The position numbers and the translations under genes were made by a program. Shown here piece after piece: positions 1 to 8,273 of a stretch of 64,000 nucleotides of DNA (position 1 is the first letter of the stretch; the number at the start of each line of letters is the position of its first letter). This DNA is from JAVBMC01 sp031552845 (GTDB lineage Bacteria > Verrucomicrobiota > Kiritimatiellia > RFP12 > DVOR01). The stretch spans positions 1 through 64,000 of the forward strand of contig JAVBMC010000001.1 in NCBI GenBank assembly GCA_031552845.1. The letters run 5' to 3'. The notes below the pieces were generated by a model that searched no databases, was not told the DNA's origin, and saw nothing but the letters and a program-made list of their open reading frames with translations.

Positions 1-120
1 AGCCACCGCGAACTGGCCGAAGGCGTCGCCTTCATCAACCGGCTCCCTCGCAAGATCTTTGACGGGCAAAGCGCTCTTGAGCTCTGGAATGCCGCCTTGA
101 AAAAAGTCGCCAGAAAGTGA
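1..120 (+). pseudogene. C-terminal fragment of an IS30-like transposase (cut by window edge)
   Basis: The last 39 codons of a reading frame end in TGA at 118-120. The peptide includes FINRLPRKIFDGQSALELW, which matches the usual C-terminal pattern of IS30-family DDE transposases (an N-x-x-P-R-K segment followed by a P/S-L-E-x-x segment). The rest lies before the window, so whether the gene is intact cannot be judged. The bases after the stop (about 121-145) could contain the right inverted repeat, but the left end is not visible. The assignment rests on a short motif only. Confidence 0.5.
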
Positions 121-204
121 AATCATTTATTGCAATGAACCTGCCGGAATCGTATTACGGAAGATAGGGGAAGTTGATTGGAGGAGGGCTGGTGTGGTTT
201 ATTC

Positions 205-233
205 TTGCTTTTGCGTGGCGCGGGGCTTATACT
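205..233 (+). promoter_or_regulatory. Sigma70-like promoter of the GspE/PilB-type ATPase gene
   Basis: TTGCTT at 205-210 and TATACT at 228-233 are separated by 17 bases. Transcription would start near 240, leaving a 24-base leader with a GGGCAGGGG stretch before ATG 264. This supports ATG 264 over the upstream in-frame TTG at 174. Confidence 0.6.
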
Positions 234-263
234 ACGGAAACGTTTATTTATGGGCAGGGGATT

Positions 264-1961
264 ATGGCTAATGTGACAGATATGTTTGTCACCTCGTTGT
301 TGCGTAAGACGGGGTTTTTCAGCGATTTTCAAATTGAACAGATTCTGACGGCGGATCGATCGGATGGGTTGGGGATTACGGGGGTAATCGTTCGGCTGCA
401 GATGGTGCGCGAGGATGTGTTTCTGCAGGAGATGGCGAAGCTGTTGGGGTTGGAGTATACGGATCTGTCTGAGATACGTCCGGATGATGATGCGATCCTG
501 GCATTGCCGGCGCGGGCGGTGTATCAATATACTGTAATGCCGGTGAAGTTTGAGGATGGCATCTTGCGGGTGGCGTCGTCTGATCCGTTTAATATCGGAA
601 TGGTGGATGGGCTGCGGCTGGCTTCGGGGCGGCCGGTGCGGATGACGCTGTGTGTGCGCGCGGAGATTGATAAGGCGATCCGTAAGTATTATGGTGTGGG
701 CGCGGATGCGGTCGAGAAGATGTTGGAGGATGGCCGCTTTGAGGTGGATGCGGATACGACGTCGATCTCGAAGATTGATGTGAATGAGATGGGGCAGGAG
801 GCGTCGATCGTGCGCTTCGTGAATCAAATTATCGCTGAAGCGGACCGGCAGGGCGCGACGGATATTCACTTTGAGCCGATGGAGGATGAGCTGCGCATCC
901 GGTATCGTATTGACGGAATGTTGCACAAGGTGGATGTGCCGCCGCAGATCAATCGGTTGAAGGCGGCGATTATTTCGCGCTTGAAGGTGATGGCGAATTT
1001 GGATATCGCCGAGAAGCGTATGCCGATGGACGGGCGTATCGGTATCCGGTTGAATAATGAGGATATCGATATCCGTGTTTCGACGTGTCCGATTGCGTAT
1101 GGCGAGAGCGTGAGCTTGCGCTTGCTGCAGAAGTCGGGGAACTTTGTGAAGCTGGGCGACTTGGGGATGAGCGAGCGGGACTTTGGCGTCATCGACAAGT
1201 TGATCAACCGTCCCAATGGCATTGTGCTGGTGACGGGACCGACAGGTTCGGGTAAGTCAACGTCGCTGTATGCGTTCTTGCACGAGATCAACCGCATGGA
1301 TGTGCGTATCCTGACGGCGGAAGACCCGATTGAATATGAGATGCAGGGGATTAACCAAGTATTGGTGCGGTCGGATATCGGCCTGACGTTTGCACGTGCG
1401 TTGCGTGCGTTTTTGCGTCAAGACCCGGACATTATCATGGTGGGTGAAATTCGTGACGGCGAGACGGCGGAAATTGCAATTAACGCTTCGCTTACCGGTC
1501 ACTTGGTGTTCAGCACGTTGCATACGAATGACGCGGCGGGTGCGTTTGCGCGTTTGATTGATATGGGCGCGGAGCCGTTCTTGGTGGCGTCGGCAGTGGC
1601 GGGCGTGCTGGCGCAACGTTTGGCGCGCCGGTTGTGTCCCAAATGCCGTGCACAGAAGCCGCTGGATATGTCGTGGTGGGATCAGCCCGAGCCGCCGCCG
1701 CAGGATTTTATCTACGAGCCGATTGGCTGCGAGAATTGCACGAAGACGGGTTATCGCGGCCGCGGCGCAATCTTTGAGCTGCTGCAGGTGAGTGAGTCTT
1801 TGCAGTCGCTGATTATCGGACGGCACTCCTCCGACGAAATCCGCAAGATGTCCATGCGCGAGGGTATGACTACCCTGCGTCAAGATGGCTGGCGTAAAGT
1901 TTTTAACGGGTTCACCTCTTTGGAAGAATTGATGCGGGTCACGGAAGACGCCAAGTCTTAA
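264..1961 (+). CDS. GspE/PilB-family type II secretion / type IV pilus assembly ATPase
   Basis: This 565-residue protein is a hexameric secretion/pilus motor ATPase. An N-terminal MshEN/GspE-N-like domain (about residues 10-160) precedes the ATPase core. The core shows Walker A GPTGSGKST, an Asp box, a Walker B region DPDIIMVGEIRDGETAEIA and a His box (TGHLVFSTLHTNDA). A zinc-binding module with CPKC and CENC pairs lies near residues 450-495, as in GspE and PilB. Length is normal. ATG 264 is chosen because a good promoter ends at 233. No gspF, gspD, pilC or pilin gene is adjacent, so it is an orphan here, and sequence alone does not decide between secretion and pilus roles. The next gene follows after 38 bases. 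Confidence 0.9.
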   Translation: MANVTDMFVTSLLRKTGFFSDFQIEQILTADRSDGLGITGVIVRLQMVREDVFLQEMAKLLGLEYTDLSEIRPDDDAILALPARAVYQYTVMPVKFEDGILRVASSDPFNIGMVDGLRLASGRPVRMTLCVRAEIDKAIRKYYGVGADAVEKMLEDGRFEVDADTTSISKIDVNEMGQEASIVRFVNQIIAEADRQGATDIHFEPMEDELRIRYRIDGMLHKVDVPPQINRLKAAIISRLKVMANLDIAEKRMPMDGRIGIRLNNEDIDIRVSTCPIAYGESVSLRLLQKSGNFVKLGDLGMSERDFGVIDKLINRPNGIVLVTGPTGSGKSTSLYAFLHEINRMDVRILTAEDPIEYEMQGINQVLVRSDIGLTFARALRAFLRQDPDIIMVGEIRDGETAEIAINASLTGHLVFSTLHTNDAAGAFARLIDMGAEPFLVASAVAGVLAQRLARRLCPKCRAQKPLDMSWWDQPEPPPQDFIYEPIGCENCTKTGYRGRGAIFELLQVSESLQSLIIGRHSSDEIRKMSMREGMTTLRQDGWRKVFNGFTSLEELMRVTEDAKS

Positions 1962-1999
1962 TTGTCTGGCGCAACGCTTTGTCACTATCAGATGCACTT

Positions 2000-4900
2000 A
2001 TGAAAAAGAAACCAGTTTCCTTCGATCAGTTGCCGCCGGTAATCGCGCAGATGCTGCGCCGTTCCGTTTCGCGGATTCAACGTATCTTGTTCATGCGCGG
2101 TTTGTTTGCTACGGCGGCTACGGGCGTTGCGGCATTGTTGGCGATTATGGCGATCGATGCGACGGTGACGATTTATGATGCGTCGGTGCGCTGGGTGATG
2201 ACGCTGACCGGGTTTGCTGTGACGTGTGCGTCGGGCTGGTTCTTTTGGTGGCGTCCGCTGTCGAAGCCGTGGACGCCCTCACGCATTGCGGCAGTAATTG
2301 AGCAACGCCATCCGGAGCTTGAAGAACGTCTATCGACGGTGGTGGAATTGCTGTCGATGCCTGATGCCGCCGCGCGCGGGTCGGAGCAGTTGATGGCGGT
2401 ATTGCAAGGTGCTGCCGAGGCGGATGCGCGTGACGTATCGCCCGAGCGGGAGTTTACCGTGCGTACTGTGAAGCCGAAGCTGATTGCGGCGGGCGTGGGC
2501 ATTGGTATCTTGGCTGCGCTGGCGTTGCTGTGGCCGGTGCATACGGGACGCCTCTTGCTGCGCGCAGTTGCTCCGGCAGCTGAGGTGAGCAATGTGTATG
2601 CCGATAATATCTCCGTTGAACCGGGAGACATTGTCATGCTGGCGGGCGAGACGCTGGAGATCAATTTGACTGTGCGTGGCGGATTCCCGGGGCAAGCCTA
2701 CGTGCTGCGCGAAATGTCCGCAACCCCGGCAGCTACGAATAAGTCGGACGATGTTGAGTATACTGATGCTGAAGCCGGTGAAGAGTCGGCGGATGAGGGT
2801 GGCTTGTTCTCGATGTTCAAACGCTCGCCCAAGCGCGAGGTCTCCGAACGTATGCGCCAAATTGAGGCGTCTTCAGAGTCTGCCGAACCCGCTGAATCTA
2901 AGGAGGAGGAAGGTGAAGCCGAGGCCAATGTCCGTGTGTTCCGTCAAGTGCTGCCGAATGTGGAAAGCGGATTCCGTTACCGCGTTTCGTGCGGGCATGC
3001 GCTGACGCGTTATTATATGGTGACGGTGGTCAATCCGCCCGACGCCTCTGCATTGAGCGTGACGTATAAGCTCCCCGCCTATACAGGACAAGCGCCGATT
3101 ACGTTGACTAACGGTATTTCAGAGATCAGTGCTGTGCCAGGAACGACGGTGGAACTGCACCGCAGTGAGCGGAAAGGTAAGGGCGTTCCCTCCAAGCTGG
3201 TGCAGTCGGTGTTGTTGACTGAGGGCAATCTGGCTGTCGATGGAAATCCGGCTGACACCAATCGTACAGCATGGACGTTTGCAATAGAGACCAACACCAG
3301 CGGACGTTGTGCGCTGATGTTGCAGGATTCGTTTGGCTTTACCAATACGCCGGCGTTTTTGTCGGTGCGTCCGGCGATTGATCAACCGCCGACGCTGACA
3401 CTGCTACGGCCGATTGAGCTGCGGGTGAAACTGGCGCCTGATGCGCGGGTAAATTTGGAAGTCGAGGCGGCGGATGATTTCGGTTTGGCGCCAATTGAAG
3501 TGCTGCGTGCGTTGGACAGCGGTGAGTTTGAGGTGGAGTCTTCCGTGAAGCTGTCGGAGGAAGGCTCCGGCGCGCAAATCAAGGCGAGTGGTACGCTGTC
3601 GTTGGGGCAGATGGATTTGGGCAACGCCCGCCGCGTGCGAGTGAAGGTACGTGTCTCTGATAAGCGTCCTGATGAGTTTGGTGGGGCACAATGGGCGGAG
3701 TCGCCCGTGATTGATATTGAGTTGGATAAGGAGGCTCTCTCTCTTGAACGCCAATTGATTGAGCAGCAGGCAAAGACGGTAGATGAGGCGTTGAAGGATT
3801 TGGTGGAGAAGCTCAAGACGGCCGAGCAGGAAATCAAGCCGTTGGATGATAAACTGCAGAAGGGCGAGAAGCTCAACGAGCAGGATATGCAGAAGCTGGA
3901 GCAGGCCCGCAAGGATGCCGCCGAGGCGGAACAACAGGCGCGTGACTTGACCGAGCAGGCAAAGGAAACGGCCTTTGACCCGATTGCCAAGCAGGTGGAA
4001 AAGATGCAGCAGGAAGATATCACTCCGGCGCGTGAGAAGGTGGAGGAGGCTCAGCTGGATTCCTCCGCCGCCAAACAGAAGGATGCCGTGCATAAAGCCG
4101 AAGAGAATTTGAAGGATGCGATTGCCCAAGCCGAGCAAGCCATAAAGGATAATCAGGCATTGGCCGAGAAGCTGGATCAATTGGCGCAGATGGAAGAGAT
4201 GGCCGCGAATGAACAAGCGCTGGCCGACTCCGCCGCGCAGGAGATGACGCCTGAGGAGTTAAAGGCTTGGCAGGAGGCGCAGGAAGCATTGATGGAGCAG
4301 TTGAAGCAGGACATCGCGCAGGATCCGACTGCATTGCAGGAGGCGTTGAAGAATCAGACCAACGCATTGAATAATTTGATGCAGGAGGCTAAGAATCTGG
4401 CTCAGCAGCAGGAACAGCTGAAGAATGACCAAACGAAGAGCAACGAGCAGAAGGCTCAGGAGCAACAGGCATTGGCAGATAAGGCTGATGAGCTTGGACA
4501 GAAGGCCGAGCAGATGGCTGAGGACTTGAAGGATTTTGGCGAGCAGCAGACGGCAGATGCGATGAAAGATGCCGCTCAGCAGTTGGATAAGGCTGAAGAG
4601 CAAGGCGATAAGGCGGCTGAGCAGTTGCAGCAGAATCAAGACCCCAAGAATGCGCAGGAGCAGGCCAAAGAGGCATTGGATAAGGCCGCCGGGGCGATGG
4701 AGAAAGCCCAGCAGCAATTGGGCGAGAAACTGGAGGAGCTTGCCAAGCAGGCTGAGGCCGCTCAGCAGGAACAGGCTGAGGCGATGAATGAAGCGTTGGA
4801 TGCGATGCAGCAGGCCGCTGACCAAGCCAAGCCGGAAGGCGGCGACAAGCAGAAGCAACAGCAGCAGGCGCAGAAGGCCGCGGATCAACTGCAGCAGGCC

Positions 4901-5158
4901 GCCAAGCAGGAGGCTCAAGAAATTGGCGTGCCTCTGCCATCGGCGATGCCGGGCATGAAGCCGCCGAAGAAGGCGCAGAGCGTTCCGCAGAACGGTATCC
5001 CAGAGCAGTTCCGCGCGCAGATGAATGATGAGGATTGGTTCCGTATTAAAGGTGCGGCAAAGTCGGGTTCGTTGGAGGATGCGTTACGGCGCGTGCCGGC
5101 GGAGTATCGCGAATTGGTGCGTCAGTACTTTAGTGAGTTGTCGCGTCGGGAGAATTAA
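2000..5158 (+). CDS. Large membrane-anchored coiled-coil protein, DUF4175-like
   Basis: This 1052-residue protein has two hydrophobic segments near residues 34-53 and 62-83 and a third near 162-180. A beta-rich extracytoplasmic region follows to about residue 590. The remainder (about 590-990) is a very long Q/E/A/K-rich coiled coil, ending in a short conserved-looking tail (NDEDWFRIKGAAKSGSLEDA). Layout and sequence style match the DUF4175-like proteins of PVC bacteria, which commonly sit beside cyclase-fold proteins and MoxR/DUF58 genes. Here the cyclase-fold gene starts one base after the stop, so the two are very likely co-transcribed. ATG 2000 is preferred over in-frame TTG 1979. The biochemical role is unknown; a scaffold role at the envelope is an inference. 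Confidence 0.6.
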   Translation: MKKKPVSFDQLPPVIAQMLRRSVSRIQRILFMRGLFATAATGVAALLAIMAIDATVTIYDASVRWVMTLTGFAVTCASGWFFWWRPLSKPWTPSRIAAVIEQRHPELEERLSTVVELLSMPDAAARGSEQLMAVLQGAAEADARDVSPEREFTVRTVKPKLIAAGVGIGILAALALLWPVHTGRLLLRAVAPAAEVSNVYADNISVEPGDIVMLAGETLEINLTVRGGFPGQAYVLREMSATPAATNKSDDVEYTDAEAGEESADEGGLFSMFKRSPKREVSERMRQIEASSESAEPAESKEEEGEAEANVRVFRQVLPNVESGFRYRVSCGHALTRYYMVTVVNPPDASALSVTYKLPAYTGQAPITLTNGISEISAVPGTTVELHRSERKGKGVPSKLVQSVLLTEGNLAVDGNPADTNRTAWTFAIETNTSGRCALMLQDSFGFTNTPAFLSVRPAIDQPPTLTLLRPIELRVKLAPDARVNLEVEAADDFGLAPIEVLRALDSGEFEVESSVKLSEEGSGAQIKASGTLSLGQMDLGNARRVRVKVRVSDKRPDEFGGAQWAESPVIDIELDKEALSLERQLIEQQAKTVDEALKDLVEKLKTAEQEIKPLDDKLQKGEKLNEQDMQKLEQARKDAAEAEQQARDLTEQAKETAFDPIAKQVEKMQQEDITPAREKVEEAQLDSSAAKQKDAVHKAEENLKDAIAQAEQAIKDNQALAEKLDQLAQMEEMAANEQALADSAAQEMTPEELKAWQEAQEALMEQLKQDIAQDPTALQEALKNQTNALNNLMQEAKNLAQQQEQLKNDQTKSNEQKAQEQQALADKADELGQKAEQMAEDLKDFGEQQTADAMKDAAQQLDKAEEQGDKAAEQLQQNQDPKNAQEQAKEALDKAAGAMEKAQQQLGEKLEELAKQAEAAQQEQAEAMNEALDAMQQAADQAKPEGGDKQKQQQQAQKAADQLQQAAKQEAQEIGVPLPSAMPGMKPPKKAQSVPQNGIPEQFRAQMNDEDWFRIKGAAKSGSLEDALRRVPAEYRELVRQYFSELSRREN

Positions 5159-5159
5159 G

Positions 5160-6191
5160 ATGAAGTATTTGTATTTCACGATGGCGGCGTTGGCTTGCCT
5201 GAGCGTGCAGGCTCAATTGGAAGATCCTGCACTGCGTGACCGCGTGGAGAAGTCAATTGACCGCGGGTTGGAGTATTTGGCGCTCAACCAGTTGGCCGAC
5301 GGTTCCTTTACCGAGCAATATGGCAAGACGACAGCGATTCCGTCGCTGGCGGGTATGGCATTTTTGGCAAAGGGACATGTGCCGGGCGAGGGACGTTATG
5401 GGACGGCTATCAACCGCTCAATTGACTATGTGCTGGCGAACGCGACGACGAATGGTTACTTCGGTGTGCCGGAGTCAGGTCGGATGTATGCGCATAGCAT
5501 TGCCACGCTGTTCCTGTCGGAAGTCTCCGGCATGGTCGACGCTGCCCGCCAAAAGAAGATTGATGCTGTTCTCCCGAAGTCTACGCAGATTCTGTTGGAC
5601 GCACAGGCGATTAAGAAGAACGATCAGCACCGCGGCGGCTGGCGGTATGAGCCGAAGTCCAACGACTCGGATATGAGCTGCAGCGGGTGGTGCTTGATGG
5701 CGTTGCGTTCTTCTAAGTTGAATGGTGCGCCGGTGCCGGCATCTTCGATTGCTTCGGCGGTGGCGTATGTGAAACGTCACCATAACGCCAACCAGGGTTC
5801 ATTCGGTTATCAGAACGGTGACGCTCATGCGGAGACGCTGACGGGGGCGGGCATTCTGTGCTTGGAGCTGTGCGGGCAGCATAACGATCCGTCGTCCTTG
5901 CGCGGCGCGAAGTATTTGATGAAGTCGTATAAGAAGCTGGAGAATACCGGCAACGCTTTTTATGGAATGTATTATACGGCGCAAGGGCTATTCCAATTGG
6001 GTGGTTCGGATTGGAAAACGTTCTCGAATTGGATGTACTCCACTTGGATTCCGAAGCAGCTTCCCGACGGTTCGTGGAACCGCGGTGAGGTGAGTTCGTT
6101 CTATCAGACGGCGATGTGTATTTTGGCATTCACCGTGCCTTACCGTCAGCTGCCGATTTACCAGCGCGACGAGACGGTGGACGAGAGCTAG
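5160..6191 (+). CDS. Secreted prenyltransferase/squalene-cyclase-fold repeat protein
   Basis: This 343-residue protein begins with a clear signal peptide (MKYLYFTMAALACLSVQA, cleavage likely before QLEDP). The mature part consists of alpha-alpha repeats with motifs such as LEYLALNQLADGSF and a C-terminal QLPDGSWNRGEVSSFYQTA, typical of the terpenoid cyclase / prenyltransferase alpha-6 barrel fold. The catalytic DxDD motif of squalene-hopene cyclases is not apparent, so it is probably a non-enzymatic or differently acting family member exported to the periplasm. ATG 5160 lies one base after the preceding stop, implying translational coupling to the DUF4175-like partner. Function is not known. 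Confidence 0.65.
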   Translation: MKYLYFTMAALACLSVQAQLEDPALRDRVEKSIDRGLEYLALNQLADGSFTEQYGKTTAIPSLAGMAFLAKGHVPGEGRYGTAINRSIDYVLANATTNGYFGVPESGRMYAHSIATLFLSEVSGMVDAARQKKIDAVLPKSTQILLDAQAIKKNDQHRGGWRYEPKSNDSDMSCSGWCLMALRSSKLNGAPVPASSIASAVAYVKRHHNANQGSFGYQNGDAHAETLTGAGILCLELCGQHNDPSSLRGAKYLMKSYKKLENTGNAFYGMYYTAQGLFQLGGSDWKTFSNWMYSTWIPKQLPDGSWNRGEVSSFYQTAMCILAFTVPYRQLPIYQRDETVDES

Positions 6192-6208
6192 TCTTCTAAC
6201 GGCGGGTT

Positions 6209-6856
6209 ATGATAAATGTAGCTGTTGTTGAGGATGATGCCGTCTTGCGGGCGTCTTTCGTCGAGATTATCGACAGCTCGGAGGATTGCCGTTGCGTGGG
6301 TGCATTTGCCTCGGGTGAGGAGGCCGTTGGACGTATTCCTAAGCTCAAGCCAAATGTTGTTGTGATGGACATCAATCTGCCGAACATGGATGGCATTGAT
6401 TGCGTGCGCCAGCTTTCACCACAGTTGCCGGAAGTGCAGATTATCATGGTAACTGTGTATCAGGATACTGGCAGTCTCTTCAAGGCTTTGGCTGCGGGAG
6501 CGAGCGGTTATCTGGTGAAGCCTGTGCGCGGGGCTGAGCTGTTGCGGGCAATCCGCGACTTGTATCAGGGCGGGGCACCGATGACGGGGGCTTTGGCGCG
6601 GCAGGTGATTGAGGCGTTCCGGGTGCGCGAGGTTGCACCGCCACAGCCGTCCGATGCCGCAATGAACGAGCTTGCCGCCCGCGAGCGCGAGGTGCTGGAG
6701 CTGATTGCGCAGGGGTATTCGTATAAAGAGATTGCCGACAAGATCAGCGTTTCCTATTCGACGGTACATACGTACGTCCTGCGGATTTATAAGAAGCTGC
6801 ACGTGCGTTCAAAGAACGCGGCTGTGGCACGGTGGCTGGGTTATACCAAGCCTTAA
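6209..6856 (+). CDS. NarL/FixJ-family response regulator
   Basis: This 215-residue protein joins an N-terminal receiver domain to a C-terminal LuxR-type helix-turn-helix. Receiver landmarks are the acidic pair VVEDD, the phospho-acceptor Asp in VVMDINLPNMDG, the Thr in MVTVYQD and the Lys in GYLVKPV. The HTH (about residues 152-210) contains LAAREREVLELIAQGYSYKE and STVHTYVLRIYKKLHV. It is therefore a phosphorylation-controlled DNA-binding regulator. No histidine kinase is adjacent, so partner and regulon cannot be named. The 17-base gap from the cyclase-fold gene suggests the same operon. A MITE-like insertion begins eight bases after the stop, between the gene and its likely terminator. Confidence 0.9.
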   Translation: MINVAVVEDDAVLRASFVEIIDSSEDCRCVGAFASGEEAVGRIPKLKPNVVVMDINLPNMDGIDCVRQLSPQLPEVQIIMVTVYQDTGSLFKALAAGASGYLVKPVRGAELLRAIRDLYQGGAPMTGALARQVIEAFRVREVAPPQPSDAAMNELAAREREVLELIAQGYSYKEIADKISVSYSTVHTYVLRIYKKLHVRSKNAAVARWLGYTKP

Positions 6857-6863
6857 TACTAGA

Positions 6864-7198
6864 GGGCACCTCTAATATTTCAGGGCATTAAAAGAATCAT
6901 TTTCGCCGCAAGTCCGGTTAAAGCTCACGCGCACCTTTTTCGCATGTCCATGGGGTGCTCCCCAATAACGATTCGGAAATTAGACAACCCAACATTACTA
7001 AGCAGTCGCTCATGGATTACGAGACTGTAGAGGCGGTGACAGCTACCTGTCCAAAGTCTGACAGCCAGCTGTCACAATTGTGAGAGCTCCCCTTCAGAAC
7101 CGTGACAGGCACCTGTCACAAATCAAACAGGTTGCAATCTCGCTCCGTCTCCGTGGCCCCCGCATGATTTTTGTCAGCGAAAAGTATTAGAGGTGCCC
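6864..7198. mobile_element. MITE-like non-autonomous element, 335 bp, with 17-bp terminal inverted repeats
   Basis: The left end reads GGGCACCTCTAATATTT (6864-6880). The reverse complement of the right end (7182-7198) is GGGCACCTCTAATACTT, so 16 of 17 positions match. The element is flanked by a 4-bp direct repeat TAGA (6860-6863 and 7199-7202), as expected for a target-site duplication. It encodes no recognisable protein. Its middle carries a 22-bp-period palindrome array. The ends and 4-bp duplication resemble IS5-superfamily style elements, but the mobilising transposase is not in the window. Confidence 0.8.
7037..7124. repeat. 22-bp-period array of 16-bp palindromes (TGACAG-4-CTGTCA type), four units
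   Basis: Units start at 7037, 7059, 7081 and 7103, exactly 22 bases apart. The cores read TGACAGCTACCTGTCC, TGACAGCCAGCTGTCA, TGAGAGCTCCCCTTCA (degenerate) and TGACAGGCACCTGTCA, each followed by a six-base variable spacer. The array lies wholly inside the MITE-like element. It has the same period as the arrays at 17788, 39175 and 50766, but a different core. Confidence 0.85.
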
Positions 7199-7217
7199 TA
7201 GAATGAGCGTCTGGCTA

Positions 7218-7248
7218 GCCCGGGGGACAACACCCTCGGGCGTTTTTA
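7218..7248 (+). terminator. Rho-independent terminator, originally for the response-regulator operon
   Basis: GCCCG at 7218-7222 pairs with CGGGC at 7237-7241, extended by an inner GGG/CCC, and is followed by GTTTTTATTT. It would end the upstream transcript. The MITE-like element now separates it from the response regulator. Confidence 0.75.
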
Positions 7249-7325
7249 TTTAGCACGCTAATATTCCCCTAACATTCATTTGGTTTAATAGCGGCGTTCC
7301 GAGGTTAATTCTCTAGGAGGCTATT

Positions 7326-8270
7326 GTGGAACGTGAGGCATCGGGTTTATTAGTGGGCGAGAGCGCGTTGCGCCGGCGTATCTTTTTCAGACGTTTGGGT
7401 GAGGGCGGTTTGCTGTTGGCGGCATCGGTAGCTGTGTTTGCCGTTGCGTTTATCGTGTGGTTCGTGGTGAAGGGGGCGTGGCCGTACTTCTGGGAGCGGG
7501 GCGTTGCTGAACTTTTCACCGGGCGCACGTGGCTGCCTGCCGCATCGAAGCCATCATTCGGCGGCGTGCCCTTGTTTGTGGGGTCGTTATATGTGACGGT
7601 TGGGGCATGTTTGGTGGCGGTGCCGTTGGGTGTCGGTGCCGCTGTCTGTTTGTGCGATATGGTGCCACCAACGTGGCGGCATAGCGTGAAGTCGGTGGTG
7701 GAGGTGCTGGCCGCAGTGCCGTCGGTGGTGTATGGCGTGTTTGCGGTGTGCGTGCTGGCACCGCTGTTGGAAGGCTGGGGTGCGCCGAGCGGAATGAATG
7801 TGCTGTCGGTCTCGCTGGTGCTGGGCGTGATGGCTTTGCCGACAGTGGTGAGCGTGGCGGAGGATGCGTTACAAGCGGTGCCGCGTGATTTGCGCGAGGC
7901 GAGTTATGCGCTGGGAGCGACGCGGGCAGAGACATTACTGCGTGTGGTGATTCCGGCGGCGAGCAGCGGGATTTTGGCGGGCGTGCTGTTGGGGATCATG
8001 CGGGCGTTGGGCGAGACGATGGTGGTGTGGATGGCGGCGGGTAATTCACCGCAGATTCCGGAACCGTGGTATAATGTGCTGGCATCAGTACGCACGCTGA
8101 CGGCGACGATTGCGGGTGAGATGGGTGAAGCCGATCAATCCACGGGCGCGTTGCGGTTTCATGTGCTGTTTGCATTGGCGTTTTGCCTGTTAGTGATTTC
8201 CTTCGCGCTCAATGGCATGGGTGAATGGGTGGTGCGGCGTCAGCGTAAAAGATTGTCGGGGGAGGGCTAA
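7326..8270 (+). CDS. pstC: Phosphate ABC transporter permease PstC
   Basis: This 314-residue inner-membrane permease of the high-affinity phosphate importer has about six hydrophobic helices. The cytoplasmic EAA loop that contacts the ATPase is visible as DLREASYALGATRAETLLRV, followed by IPAASSGILAGVLLGIMRALGETMVV, both typical of PstC. The start is GTG 7326, fixed by AGGAGG at 7315-7320 with five bases spacing. pstA follows three bases after the stop. The usual neighbours pstS (binding protein) and pstB (ATPase) are absent from this locus and must be encoded elsewhere. I see no convincing Pho box upstream. Confidence 0.88.
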   Translation: MEREASGLLVGESALRRRIFFRRLGEGGLLLAASVAVFAVAFIVWFVVKGAWPYFWERGVAELFTGRTWLPAASKPSFGGVPLFVGSLYVTVGACLVAVPLGVGAAVCLCDMVPPTWRHSVKSVVEVLAAVPSVVYGVFAVCVLAPLLEGWGAPSGMNVLSVSLVLGVMALPTVVSVAEDALQAVPRDLREASYALGATRAETLLRVVIPAASSGILAGVLLGIMRALGETMVVWMAAGNSPQIPEPWYNVLASVRTLTATIAGEMGEADQSTGALRFHVLFALAFCLLVISFALNGMGEWVVRRQRKRLSGEG

Positions 8271-8273
8271 GCG

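Noticed and set aside
7249..7320. Pho box upstream of pstC
   Set aside because: CTAACATTCATTTGG is only loosely similar to half of a Pho box and no second half-site at proper spacing is seen.
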